Part shown: in pieces, positions 1-9,413 of the stretch
Layout: every line of letters starts with the position of its first letter
Position numbering within the stretch: the first letter of the stretch is position 1
Assembly (NCBI RefSeq): GCF_947172395.1
Contig: NC_069101.1
Coordinates: 248,001-312,000 of the forward strand
Origin: Bicyclus anynana
Taxonomy: Eukaryota; Arthropoda; Insecta; Lepidoptera; Nymphalidae
Length of the DNA: 64,000 nt
Direction of reading: 5' to 3'
Notes under the pieces: generated by a model
The model's database searches: none
What the model was told of the DNA's origin: nothing
Seen by the model: the letters and a program-made list of their open reading frames with translations, nothing else
Position numbers and translations under genes: made by a program

Positions 1-40
1 GGCCTCTTTATTTAAATGTTTCATGCTTATTACTCGTATT

Positions 41-91
41 TACTTCCCAATATTTCCTCTACATATTTTGCAGAGGAAATATTGGGAAGTA
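41..91. repeat. perfect 20-base inverted repeat (hairpin)
   Basis: Arms at 41-60 (TACTTCCCAATATTTCCTCT) and 72-91 are perfect reverse complements with an 11-base loop. No coding role is visible. It could be a small MITE, a hairpin in the 3' end region of the minus-strand transcript, or a foldback. Confidence 0.8.
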
Positions 92-357
92 AGAAAGAAA
101 AAGAAAGAAGAAGTGCTGTGGATGTTGATAATTAAACTTAAATTTCAAAATATGAAACAATCAGTGTTTAATGTGATTGTATAGTGTATTGATACTCAAC
201 TCAAACACATATATCGCATATTGGGTAGGAGCCAATAGTTTACACACAAGCGTCTTCGTATTTATTTTGTATAACAAATTCTAACTCCCTTCCTACATCA
301 ACAACTAGAGAGCGATGTTTAAGTTTATGTACAAACATTTTACGTAGACAACAAAGA

Positions 358-363
358 TTTATT
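358..363 (-). terminator. candidate polyadenylation signal AATAAA
   Basis: AATAAA on the minus strand, 108 bases after the stop codon of the Dok-7-like gene. A second copy lies at 276-271. The hexamer is common in AT-rich DNA, so position is the only support. Confidence 0.35.
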
Positions 364-471
364 GATGTAGAGTATTGAGTTTATGTAAAACAGTAATTAT
401 CTACCGCCCAGTCTCATCTCACCAATTTCATGCTTTTCTGTTTATAATCACAATATAATTACGAGGACATT

Positions 472-598
472 TTATGGCAGATTGGTGTAGTTTCCGATAT
501 TCTTCCCGTTTTTGTACATAGACGTGATGATGGGGTCGAGGTTGTGGTACTCCTTGCCGGAGCGAGGTCGGAGGGTGTTCGTCGGTTGTCGACTTATC
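472..598 (-). CDS. Dok-7-like terminal exon
   Basis: After a TTTCCAG acceptor the frame completes Arg and reads ISRQPTNTLRPRSGKEYHNL, then DPIITSMYKNGKNIGNYTNL and Pro before TAA at 474-472. The tail adds two more Tyr sites (EYHNL, NYTNL). A longer open frame of 61 codons in the same exon is out of phase with the upstream exons and is rejected. Confidence 0.75.
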
Positions 599-3500
599 CT
601 GGAAACGTAACATAGAATGAAATTGTGAATTTAGTCACAGTTACATGAACAATAAATATGAATAGTAAGAAATACATCATAATTATTCACCATCATTTGA
701 ATAATTGAAAGCCTTACGGGGCCAGGTTTCTCTCTCTACAAGAGACGGATGTGAAGCTCAAACCCATCACGCTGATCCAAAGTGGGTTGGTGGTCTTAGG
801 CGACAAAGTTTGACTTTGTAACGACCAGATATATAGAGGATGTTAATAATAAGTGCTCGCCGAGGGAGTAAAATCACGAAGTTCCCGACTCTTAGCTGAG
901 ATTTTTTACCGATTGACCAACTAACCAACCGACCTCCGACCGACAGCTGATTCAAGTTAATTCAATATTTTGTATTTTTGAGGAAAATGAGAAAAAGAGT
1001 TTTGATAATTGATAATTATAACTAAATGTAACCAAAAAGTATTATTTGTTATAAATATACCTCAATCCACTTTGATTATCCGAAGAAGAGTGTGAAGAAG
1101 TCAAGGACAGAGTTTCAATGTAGTCAGACATGTCCGAGGTGCCGCTAGACGTGCTGTGCGTGTCCAATACTCCTAGTTACAAATAAACAAAATTATTAGT
1201 CAACTAGGTAGTTGCCTTGACTAGTGAGAGGAGAGCTGGCTCATTTTAAAGAATCAGGCTGGCTGTCCAGCGCGAAAATGCAGTTAGTTTTCTTGCCACC
1301 ATTTCATGTGTGCACGATTTGCATAGTTATAAGGATAAGTTAACTTGAGTTTTTTATGTAATGTATGTATTTTTTCTCTATATAATAAACAGTTTATTAT
1401 GTACACAATTAAATAATTTAAATCAATGTTACTGTTCCTAGCGTAAGTGCAAATTAAAATATTCAAAAGTTTCTTGCCATAATTCTCTTCCTTTTAGTCT
1501 ACCTTACTTCTACTCGAATAGATTTCTTATAAATTTAGTTTATTTATACGTAAATGGATATAAAACTATTGCATTGTGCAATATTATACATACCTTTGAA
1601 CTGCTTTGGAGGTAGTACAGGAACCTCAGCTTCAGCTGAAGATGACTTAGCAGTACCATGACTTTTATGCAACTGCATTGGTTGGTCTCTTAGAGGATCC
1701 GATGATTTAGATTTCCGTGGCAATGAGGAATGTATTGATCCTGATAGATTCCCTCGCATTCTCTTATGTACCATGTATTGATACCTGGAACTACCTGATG
1801 TTAGAGGCATTTCGAACTCTTGAAATTCTCCAACACCATGTTTTAAGGAACAACTGGAAACACCTGAGTCATTCGAACTCGATGAATCTCGATTACCACC
1901 TTTGCAAGGAACACTAGATGATCTTTTGATTGCAGCGTTATCCATGTGTTTATTCCGTAAATGTGGTATATCTTTGGAAAAACTGTCTTCAGAAGTCTTA
2001 TTTTCAGACCCAGAAGATTTACAACACTCGTAACATTCTCGGTCGTTTTCGCTGGGGGACGACAATCTATTCTCTAAGGCCAAATTTCTTAATGTTTCCA
2101 TAGATGACGTTGTTGCATGGCTGCCTATGCTACTATCAAATTCTTTTAAATCTTCTAAAAGTCTAGCTGAGTCTACTGAACTGGATCGTTTTGCTTCCTT
2201 ACTGATATTAGGAGAGACGTCAAATGTATGACAACCACTACCATTTAACGTTGGTATACTTAGTGACTTCTCTATTTCAGCTCTATGAACTTTCGAGATG
2301 GGGTGCTTCAAACTTTGTGACCAATTAGGATTTGGAGACATAGGTGTGTATCCAGGGTTAAGACCTACAGTTCTACACACTATATTTCGCCTGACATCGT
2401 TTGGTGGTTCCATCAATAAATATTCATCAGTTTTATTATGAGTCTCATTGCCAGTTAGAGACTTATGGTGGTTACATTTTACACAAGTCTTCGGTTTTCG
2501 TGGTAAAGTTGCGGTTGCTAAATCTATATTAGCGCTAAGAGCATCAAGTTCACTCTGGGTGACTCCTGCTTTCTTTAGTAAATCCTTAGCGTTTTCATAA
2601 TACTCTAATGATAAAGCAAATTCAAGATTTTCATAATTAGCATATGGACCTTCAAATGCTTTATCGTCACGAATATCCACATTTTGATAATTCGTAAATA
2701 CTGTAGCACTGGCTCCATCGTGACTTTTGTCTTGGTCAGAAACAGTACTTTGTCGGTTAGTTTTTCTAGAAATATCTACAGTAGCATAAATAGCGGTATC
2801 ATCATTATTGGTATTACTGAGTTCTGTGTTTAATCTTTCACTACTTGTGCTTCTTTTACAATACGGTAGACTAATTAAAGTGTTTGCCCAGTTTGTAACT
2901 TTTTGGCACGGACAATCATCGGGCTGCAGATTTTCATCGCTGTCTATTATAACTGGATTCTTTTTTGACCCAAACTTCAATATACAACCACATTTTTTCT
3001 TTAACACTAGTGATCCAGGTACAGAAGGTTGGGTAACTTGAAAAAGATCATCAGCTAAAGCTTTTTTTATCCTTTTTGGTGTGTCATAATATTCTGCATT
3101 ATCCACTACCTAGAAAATGTATTATGAATATAAAATTTGATTTATAATAATACTTAGAGTTAAAATTAACGTAAATTAACTAATTACTTACCTCACTATG
3201 TGCTACTTTGGGAACATCATAGTTTTCATATGGGCCAACTTTTGGATTACTGCTTGGACAAAAAATATCATTTGAGTTACATTTACAAGCTTGTGGAGGC
3301 AATGGAGCTGGCGGTTTTTTCTTGTCATACTGCAGGGGTTTTGGAGGTCTTTGCGGAGGCTGATCTTTGCAATGACATGAGTCTTGATTTCTTTTCGGCG
3401 CGTTCGGTGTAAAGTATTCCGTACTGTTAGAGGAATTGTCAGAACTACTTTCAGGAACAGCTTCCATAGTCCACGCTGGGTTAAAATTACCTCGTGTATT

Positions 3501-6500
3501 TAAAGTTACAGTTGAAGACTGAGTCAAGCCACCGAGTTTTGTCAAACAATTATTGCATCTTTCTAATGTGACGTGATCTGCCCCGCTCCACGGTGGTTTC
3601 ACACTTATTTCTGTTTCTGGTCTATATTCTCTTTCGTCAAATCCTCGTGCTTCTGCCGATGGCCAAAAGGGAGAAATCTCTCCACAATCTTCGCCAAAGT
3701 AGTTTTCCTCATAAAGTGCACTAGCTGTGTCAAGAAGATTTGGATCAGTTGTATTGAAATCCGATAATCTTGTGTTTGGTCGAGATTTAGTTGCACGATC
3801 AGCTGGAAATAGTATTAATTATTATCAGTATCAGTGTTAGGTACCTTATATTTAAATTCAAAACGTATATTAGTTTTATAATTTGTCTTTGAGAATTTTG
3901 AACTTTCATTGAAAGTAAACTACTAGAATAATTAAAATCAGAGTATAATTGACACCTGTCCTTTGGGTAGTTGCCTTCTGTTGTAGTTTCCCTTGAGCGG
4001 CCTGATCAAAAGCATCAGCGATGTCTTGAGCCTGGTCTGTCATGAGCATGTGAAGACCCTCGCCCTTCCCGCAGTGCGAGCCTCCTTCGAAGCAGAATCG
4101 GCCCTCTACTACGCCGTAACGCCTACACAGAAAACACGATGGGTAGTTAAAACTTATATTTTCGTTACCTATTGCTGTTAATGAAATTCGGCTTAAATAT
4201 ATTTGTATTAGATAAACATCTCTGCGAGTAGCTCTTTGAGTTTGTAGTCCTTCGTTTTTGTAGTCTAAGTATGAGAACCTAAAAAAACCATTAAGTAGTT
4301 AGCAGGACATTAGCATGTAAGTACTCGTAGGTATAGCCAGAAATTTTAGATATCATTTTTTGCATTTCTTCCTTTATTGACCAATCTTAACTGTTTTATG
4401 ACTATGAAAAAGCCAAAAGGAAGGTTTCTTTCTAATTTTATTTAATGTTGCTAAGAGAATCTTATTAAAGGAATATTTAAATACTGCTGTATTCTAAATA
4501 CTGCTATATCAGAATAAAGTAAGATAACTTTATTGCAAAACGACTGCCTAACCGCAGTTTAACGCAGCATTGCACAGTTGCGGAATAAAGCAGAATGTTG
4601 CGAACTTGTGGTCGGATAACTCATACGTTGCCGCTCTTTCATATAAAGCAAATACAAAAGCAATGGCTTCTGAAACTTAATTGGTAACATTTGTTCTTGT
4701 TTGTGATCACTTGTGATTTCTAATTTTTGTTTTTATAATATGTTAGCAGTATATTTTATGTCTATAAGAAATTGAAATCTTAGAATAATTTATTTTTTAA
4801 ATATTTCATTTAAAAAATGTCGATGAAATTAAAGCTAATTTATTCAAAAATATTATTATTAAAATAAATATTTAATAACGTCTCGATCTGTAAAGTAAAG
4901 AGGTTTTATGTTCTATTTGATGTCATTTTAACGATTTCTCAAAAGCTCACATTTTATGCTCCGCACATTTTTCGGTAAAACGGAAAACTACCATTAGAGG
5001 ATCATCCCTCATCCGGCTAACAAACCGTGACTGTCACAATTTTAAAAACCCGTGCACCGCGCCATTGTTGGCAGCTGGCGAGAGTGGCAAGTCACATCAA
5101 AAGCGTCGACAAGATGGCGCGTCGCACGAAATGGCCGCCGGCCGGAAGTCGACGCCATTACGCGTACGTCCAGACGAGCCACATAAACCAGCAGATGCCT
5201 CGTTTATGGACCGGCGGGAATGATCGAGTTTTATTGTTCTGTTGTGTGCCATGTCGACTGCATTGGACCAAACTCAGTTTTATCGCCCGTTTCAATTTTA
5301 TTCGGGCGAATCCGTCGTGAGGCGTCTTAAATTTTTATGAACTGTTTCTTCCGCTGCTATGATCTGTGGAAATGGGTTGGATGCGCGAGAATGAAATTTG
5401 TTTATCGCGGTTTGACGACTTGGAAATTTTATGAAGACTGTAGGGGAAATAGTGAGACGTATGTTCGCAGTGTATTTTACTGAAATACGAAAAACAGAAT
5501 GGAATTACTTGCATTTTGGAATGGAGTCATTGTAACTTTAAACAAGTGGCATAATAGGAATAGGTTTTTAGTCTATACTCCTCTGTTTCTTATTGCCCTT
5601 AGGCTTATAACTTTCCAAAATATATCGATTGATCTACTTAAAACATAAAGGCAAAAATGATTTTTGGTATAAGTAAAACATCGCCTATAAACAGAGTCAG
5701 AAATCGGAAGAAAACGTCCTAAAAAGTGACGCCCTGTGTCCGTCAATCTAAGGAGTAGGCATAAGGCCTCCTGGGTCTGTAAATAAACTGACAATAATGG
5801 CCTTCAGATACAGCAGCGCTGGCAAAAACAGCAGGAACAGGCATCGTGACGGTACATCACCAGACAAGACCAGTTATAAAAAGCTTACTATTTGTTAATT
5901 ACCTCAAATGAGCTAGCTCCCATAACCCCAGCAGGCGAGGCGGCACCCCGCTGGTGAGAGCAAACCTTCGTCCCTGGATGTGCAGCCTGGCCGGGCCCGC
6001 AGGCAGCTTCCTCGAGCCGCCGCCGATCATCACCAGGTACTCCTTGGAACAGCCCAGTTGCCCGCCCACCTTCACCTGCCAGGCGATCAGTCTTTCCCTG
6101 GTCTCGAATGCTAAAACCTGAATCAATAATATTTAAATTAAAATATAGCCAGTATCATAAGAGTAGCGATGGAACGAGCTATGCTCGGAGTAACTCTGCG
6201 TGATCGAATCAGAGATGAGGAGATCCGCAGAAGAATCAAAATGACCGATATAGCTTAACCAGTCGCAAAACTGAAGTGGCAATGGGCGGGGCACATAGTT
6301 CGAAGAGCCGATGGAGATAGGGGTCCACCCACTAGAAAGCGCAGTGTTGGTCGACCCCTCCCCAGGTGGACTGACGACATCAAGCGAGTCGCGGGGATTC
6401 GATGGATGCAGGTGGCTCAGTATCGTGATGTTTGGAAGTCTCTACAAAAGCCCTATGTCCTGCAGTAGACGTCCATCGGTGATCACCATCATTTCAGCCG

Positions 6501-7631
6501 ATATAGTAGATCAAACAAAAATTCGAGACCAACTTCACTGCTTTGTTGCAATTTGGTGGCGGTGATAATGTGTAAACGATCCCTGACAGATGTTAAATAC
6601 AATAATGCCGGAGACTGTCGGTTACTATAGTTATTTATTATGGAATATAACACCACTAAGTTACCATCTCTACTGGGCTCAACATTAGGTGCAAAGCACG
6701 AATGCATCCCAGGACCTCAAGGTTCATAGGTTAACCACTGGACCAATATGACAGTAACATTAAGTTTAGCAGAACAATTATATCATAACGGTAATGAGTG
6801 CTTGTTATTTTTATTTTATTTTCTACAAATTACAATTGCACAAATAACTCGGAAGCGCGATGTGGAGGAGATATCGTGCGTGACTTCATTTAACGTAAAT
6901 TCAGCGTATAATGACAACGCTCTGGTTTTATTCAACGAAATTATATGAAATGTGGCTTGTATGGCAAGTTGGACGCTAACCAAGCTGTAGCTAAGTACTT
7001 TTTATATTGTGGTGCATTATGTCGTATATATTTATCTGCGGCTTAAAATACTCAGACAGATAATATAGAATTAAACATAATGATATATTTGACATCAATA
7101 GCTCTAAGTTTAAGTTTCTGAACACCGAGAAGTCGTGTAGACAGCAGCCGTTACATTCCTTTTAGTACGATAGAACAACTTATGGGTCACAATGACCCCA
7201 ATATCCATTGGCACTTCGAGCTATGTACCTGACTACCAAAATCAAAAATTAACCTAGTTAGGTACCAGGTTCAAGAATTTTCGTAGAACGTAAATACAAA
7301 GTTGAGCGTCTCATCAAGATGAAGCTATTCGCGTAAAATTAACTTGATAGTAATGTTCCACGGATCCCTGTGAAGTATTTTGATGTATAAAAGCAAATAA
7401 TTTTAATGAAAATGGCATTTTCTCTGTCTAAGGTCGCTACGATTTGTCGCAGGGCCGAGTGCTGACGTACCACAGTGACGTCCTGGCAGATGATGGCGAT
7501 GGTGTTGGACTCCTTGTCCAGCGTGAAGCCCGACTCGAAGCCGAGGAAGTGCTGCAGCGACAGCGACGCCTTGGTCTGCCCCTTCTTGTAGCGGTCCTTG
7601 GGGTCCCGGTACAGCTGTAGGTGGAGGCAGT
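472..7631 (-). CDS. Dok-7-like PH-PTB adaptor protein, seven coding exons, 5' end missing
   Basis: Seen: seven minus-strand exons (7631-7471, 6117-5903, 4122-3956, 3802-3192, 3109-1594, 1172-1061, 598-472), all with GT donors and AG acceptors and matching phases, give at least 968 residues ending in TAA. The order is distal PH domain, PTB domain, then a long low-complexity tail. Motifs such as LGFESGF, TIAIICQDV, LAFETRERLIAW, GPARLHI, LLGLWEL, RRYGVVEGRFCFEGG align by eye with the PH-PTB core of vertebrate Dok-7. The tail holds NYDVP and YYDTP (Crk-type pYxxP), YTPM and YLLM (PI3-kinase-type pYxxM), and SH3-type proline stretches. Known: Dok-7 is a cytoplasmic dimeric adaptor that activates MuSK and recruits Crk/CrkL. 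Inferred: an insect Dok-family adaptor downstream of a receptor tyrosine kinase; its receptor is unknown. The 968 residues already exceed the length of human Dok-7 (about 500), because of the tail. No initiator Met was found. Confidence 0.85.
599..1060. other. last intron of the Dok-7-like gene
   Basis: Intron between exons 1172-1061 and 598-472. The segment around 705-800 (AACCCATCACGCTGATCCAA) resembles a tail common in lepidopteran SINE-like repeats; otherwise nothing is seen. Confidence 0.5.
1061..1172 (-). CDS. Dok-7-like exon: Ser-rich tail segment
   Basis: A short 112-base exon after an ACTAG acceptor, read in phase 1: VLDTHSTSSGTSDMSDYIE followed by a run of Ser and Thr. It resembles the SSSDSG-type Ser-rich stretch in vertebrate Dok-7 tails. 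It ends TTGAG before a GTATAT donor (phase 2). It is supported by exact phase agreement with both neighbours. Confidence 0.75.
1594..3109 (-). CDS. Dok-7-like exon: long tail with Tyr motifs
   Basis: A 1,516-base exon, open throughout from the TTCTAG acceptor to an AAAG/GTATGT donor. It starts VVDNAEYYDTPKRIKKAL; YDTP is the same motif found in the Dok-7 tail. Further candidate phosphotyrosine sites are GPYANYENLEF, LEYYENA, DEYLLMEP (YLLM) and NPGYTPMSP (YTPM). Cys pairs (KKCGCILKFG, DDCPC, CVKCNHH, CYECC) are scattered but form no finger I recognise. The rest is Ser-rich and probably disordered. Antisense frames at 1717-1917 and 2808-3041 are shadows. Confidence 0.82.
3192..3802 (-). CDS. 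Dok-7-like exon: proline-rich linker with YDVP motif
   Basis: This exon is open from 3802 to 3192 and carries the post-PTB tail. It contains many acidic and aromatic residues (LYEENYFGED, FWPSAEARGFDEREY), a Ser/Asn-rich stretch, then PPQRPPKPLQYDKKKPPAPL, a class of SH3-binding proline run. It ends YENYDVPKVAHSE, where YDVP fits the Crk SH2 consensus pYxxP. The donor is GAG before GTAAGT (phase 0). Only an 82-base intron separates it from the next exon. Confidence 0.82.
3956..4122 (-). CDS. Dok-7-like exon: PTB core and C-terminal helix
   Basis: It begins in phase 2 after TGTGTAG, completing Arg, and reads RRYGVVEGRFCFEGGSHCG, then GEGLHMLMTDQAQDIADAFDQAAQG. The RRYG...FxFEGG block is the diagnostic PTB segment of the Dok/IRS family; the two Arg beside Tyr correspond to residues that contact phosphotyrosine. 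The DIADAFDQA segment fits the closing PTB helix. It ends in phase 1 before a GTGTCA donor, a weaker donor than the others. Confidence 0.87.
4123..5902. other. intron within the Dok-7-like PTB region
   Basis: Mostly AT-rich, with a clearly GC-richer island at about 5015-5320 that is open in one plus-strand frame but shows no domain. 5725-5875 is a SINE-like fragment listed separately. The GC island could be a conserved intronic element. Confidence 0.5.
5725..5875. repeat. SINE-like dispersed repeat fragment
   Basis: Contains a block (GTCCGTCAATCTAAGGAGTA, then GGCATAAGGCCTC) also seen diverged at 16938-17100 (GTCCATCAATTTGAGGCGTA). I recognise this as a repeat common in moth and butterfly DNA. 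It lies in the intron of the Dok-7-like gene; the boundaries are approximate. Confidence 0.5.
5903..6117 (-). CDS. Dok-7-like exon: PH C-terminal helix and PTB start
   Basis: The exon opens in phase 0 after TGATTCAG. VLAFETRERLIAWQVKVGG is the last PH strand and C-terminal helix; the conserved Trp of PH domains is in LIAWQ. A linker (GCSKEYLVMIGGGSRKLPAG) leads into the PTB strands GPARLHIQGRRFALTSG and VPPRLLGLWELAHLR. It ends in phase 2 before a GTAATT donor. PH and PTB are therefore nearly contiguous, as in Dok-7 and unlike an isolated PH protein. An RTE-like repeat begins only about 50 bases upstream of the acceptor. Confidence 0.87.
6164..6492 (+). mobile_element. RTE-like LINE 3' fragment (copy 1)
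   Basis: Broken frames translate to pieces typical of the C-terminus of RTE-type polyproteins (MERAMLG-like, LRDRIR, KWQWAGHIVRRADG, RKRSVGRP-like, RWTDDIKRV, RWMQVAQ). Copies of the same sequence occur at 27221-27572, 31715-31797 (minus), 48383-48436 and 53003-53179. It is inserted in the Dok-7-like gene intron, antisense to the gene. A non-autonomous SINE with an RTE-derived 3' end is an alternative. Confidence 0.75.
7221..7370. repeat. dispersed repeat, partner at 55351-55490
   Basis: Shares ordered blocks in the same orientation with 55351-55490: CAAGAATTTTCGTA, AGTTGAGC.TCTCATCA, AAAATTAACTTGATAGTAAT, and GTTCCAC followed by GATCCC. Family unknown. It lies within the intron between the first two visible Dok-7-like exons. 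Confidence 0.6.
7471..7631 (-). CDS. Dok-7-like, first visible exon: PH domain strands
   Basis: After a TTTCAG acceptor (7634-7632 region) the exon reads CLHLQLYRDPKDRYKKGQ, then a Ser/Leu-rich strand, LGFESGFTLDK and TIAIICQDVTV, and ends at GTG before a GTACGTC donor. The two leading bases complete a codon begun in an unseen upstream exon (phase 1). A G would give Asp, as in the DCL motif at the same place in Dok-7. The exon is much more GC-rich than its surroundings. Its Lys/Arg-rich loop is the usual lipid-facing part of a PH domain. Confidence 0.85.
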
Positions 7632-8191
7632 CTGAAACAACACGCAGATGTTACTTAATACTCCTATTAAAGATAATTAAGAAAATGGGTAATGGATTTA
7701 CGGTTGGTAAATCAATAGTAGGTAGTTTTAATAGAGGCAAACGAGACGAAGATGTTTTATCCATGAATTTTAATATTTAATCATGACGTTAGGGTACAAT
7801 AGTTTTAAAATCAGAATTATTCCTTATTACTCTAGTAATAATTTGGTTAGTACAACCCTAGGAACTATGGAGTAATTAATTCCACGCTCAGCACTAGAAC
7901 TTTTCCTGGTGCAGAAGTCGGTAATTAAGGTTAGGTGAAGGGCTCGGTCCAATTACCCCGGCCGGCTGCTGGCTCCAATTAGTAACGGTTGCCTCCAATT
8001 GGAATATTTAGGGATTACCGAGCCTCGGCGTCGAATGAAGGAAATGGTGACGAGTGACAATGAGCAAATATTTTATTTGGTAAGCATACAAAATAAAATA
8101 ATGAGATTTACGGGATTTATCTACATGCTTCTAAACAATTCATTAATGGAATTGGATTTGTTACAAAATTATAATAAAATTAGGGGATAGT
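7632..8191. other. upstream intron or intergenic DNA
   Basis: Sequence upstream of the first visible Dok-7-like exon. No exon encoding the start of the PH domain was recognised here. Confidence 0.4.
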
Positions 8192-8200
8192 CACGACTAT

Positions 8201-8509
8201 CCACGAGAGCCGTGATAGCCCAGTGGATATCACCTCTGCCTCCAATTCCGGATGGTGTGGGTTCGAATCCGGTCCGGGGCATGCACCTCCAACTTTTCAG
8301 TTGTGTGCATTTTAAGAAATTAAATATCACGTGTCTCAATCGGTGAAGGAAAACATCGTGAGGAAACCTGCATACCAGAGAATTAATTCTCTGCGTGTGT
8401 GAAGTCTGCCAATCCGCATTGGGCCAGCGTGGTGGACTGTTGGACTAATCTCTCTCATTCTGAGAGGAGACTCGAGCTCAGCAGTGAGCCAAAAATGGGT
8501 TGATGAAGA
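8201..8509 (+). mobile_element. tRNA-derived SINE, family A, copy 1, with TSD
   Basis: The tRNA-like head (GCCGTGATAGCCCAGTGGAT) carries a box B GGTTCGAATCC near 8253-8263. A unique body (TTTTAAGAAATTAAATATCA, ACATCGTGAGGAAACCTGC, CCAATCCGCATTGGGCCAGC) follows, with a GAT-type tail. Direct repeats CACGACTAT at 8192-8200 and 8510-8518 are its target-site duplication. The open frame at 8336-8551 (minus) is only a translation of the element. Confidence 0.88.
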
Positions 8510-8552
8510 CACGACTATACCTGCGTGAAATCCAATTCTGACTAATCCCACG

Positions 8553-8690
8553 TTCCACGGTACGATTTTTCCGGGATAAAAAGTAGCTTCTATTAATCTC
8601 GGGTAAAATCTGTATGCTGTATCTATGACAATCCATTCAGTAAGTTCGGCGTGAAAGAGTAACTAACAAAACATCTCTAAACTGCTAAGA
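8553..8690. repeat. dispersed lepidopteran repeat fragment
   Basis: Contains TTTTTCCGGGATAAAAAGTAG and GCGTGAAAGAGTAACTAACA-type blocks, also seen diverged at 42107-42242. I recognise this as a repeat widespread in moths and butterflies, possibly Helitron-derived. It abuts the SINE just upstream. Confidence 0.5.
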
Positions 8691-9205
8691 ACTATTAGGC
8701 AAGAAAATGTTACCAAGAAACCTTGAAGTCGAGGTCTTTTATAAAAGAAAGTTCTAAAAGTAGATCTCATTGATGTACAATGAGAAAAAATGCCAATGTC
8801 ACAACAAAAATCCTAAGATCTCGTTTTGTTCTGGTACTGAACCCCAGAAATCAAGCTAGGGATTGCCGCGAGTAGTTTTTCTGTCAGAATAAGCTGTCAG
8901 GAGGGATTTAACACGTGTCTCAATTAACAGCACTTGTCGGGCGCGCAGGCTCAGCGCTCGCCGGGGCGTGCTATTGGCTATTTACTGATTTATTTTTATT
9001 TGCCATTGCCGTCGTTGTCTACATTTCAGACATAAATGCTGTGATTAATCACGTATGTGTGATTACGTATGTGTGATACGTAACGAATAGCCGTATTAAC
9101 AAAATTTTATTAAATATTGTTTTAAGGTTAAGTTAAGTGGTGTATTCAAAACCTAGGGTAGATAAGTCTACTCGTAAGTACTGCTAGTATGCTTATGACA
9201 TTTCA
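8691..9205. other. no feature recognised
   Basis: AT-rich DNA without a convincing exon or repeat. A short GC-rich stretch lies at about 8935-8970. Confidence 0.3.
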
Positions 9206-9208
9206 TCC

Positions 9209-9413
9209 TATCCCTCTAATATTGTGAATTCGAAAGTTTGTTTGAACTTATAAATGTCTGTTCTTCTTTCGCACAAAAGCTACTGAAAGGATTCACATAT
9301 AGATTATTTCTTATCTTAGAAAAATTCTTGGTTTTTCATCCATTCAGAATTTGTGAGTAACTGAATTTCACACAGATACTATCGTAGGCTACGTGGACAA
9401 ACTTCTAGCTAGT
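9209..9413 (+). mobile_element. Helitron-like non-autonomous element, diverged
   Basis: Begins with a TCTAATATTGTGAATTCGAA-type end and finishes CTTCTAGCTAGT. That pattern (TC start, CTAG end before T) fits small lepidopteran Helitrons. No coding capacity. The call rests on end motifs and family resemblance only. Confidence 0.4.

Larger units (their letters stand above)
1..471 (-). other. 3' UTR and downstream flank of the Dok-7-like gene
   Basis: No coding frame is seen past the stop codon. Minus-strand AATAAA hexamers occur at 363-358 and 276-271 and are candidate polyadenylation signals about 110 and 200 bases after the stop. Which is used, if either, cannot be told. A hairpin at 41-91 is listed separately. 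Confidence 0.45.

Noticed and set aside
428..613. 61-codon minus-strand frame over the last Dok-7-like exon
   Set aside because: It is out of phase with the upstream exon; the in-phase reading gives a stop at 472 and a tail with Tyr motifs.
1717..3041. Plus-strand frames antisense to the large Dok-7-like exon
   Set aside because: Shadows of a well-supported coding exon with no domain of their own.
5027..5320. 97-codon plus-strand ORF in the intron
   Set aside because: No domain, no splice or start context; GC bias alone explains the open frame. Kept only as a GC island.
6311..6565. 84-codon ORF
   Set aside because: Translation of an RTE-like fragment out of its true frame.
7471..7643. 68-codon minus-strand ORF rich in Arg/Ser in the first visible exon
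   Set aside because: Wrong frame of a GC-rich exon; the phase-consistent frame gives the PH domain.
8336..8551. ORFs at 8336-8551, 12313-12550, 29822-30289 and 53915-54115
   Set aside because: All lie in copies of the same SINE and recur because the SINE repeats.
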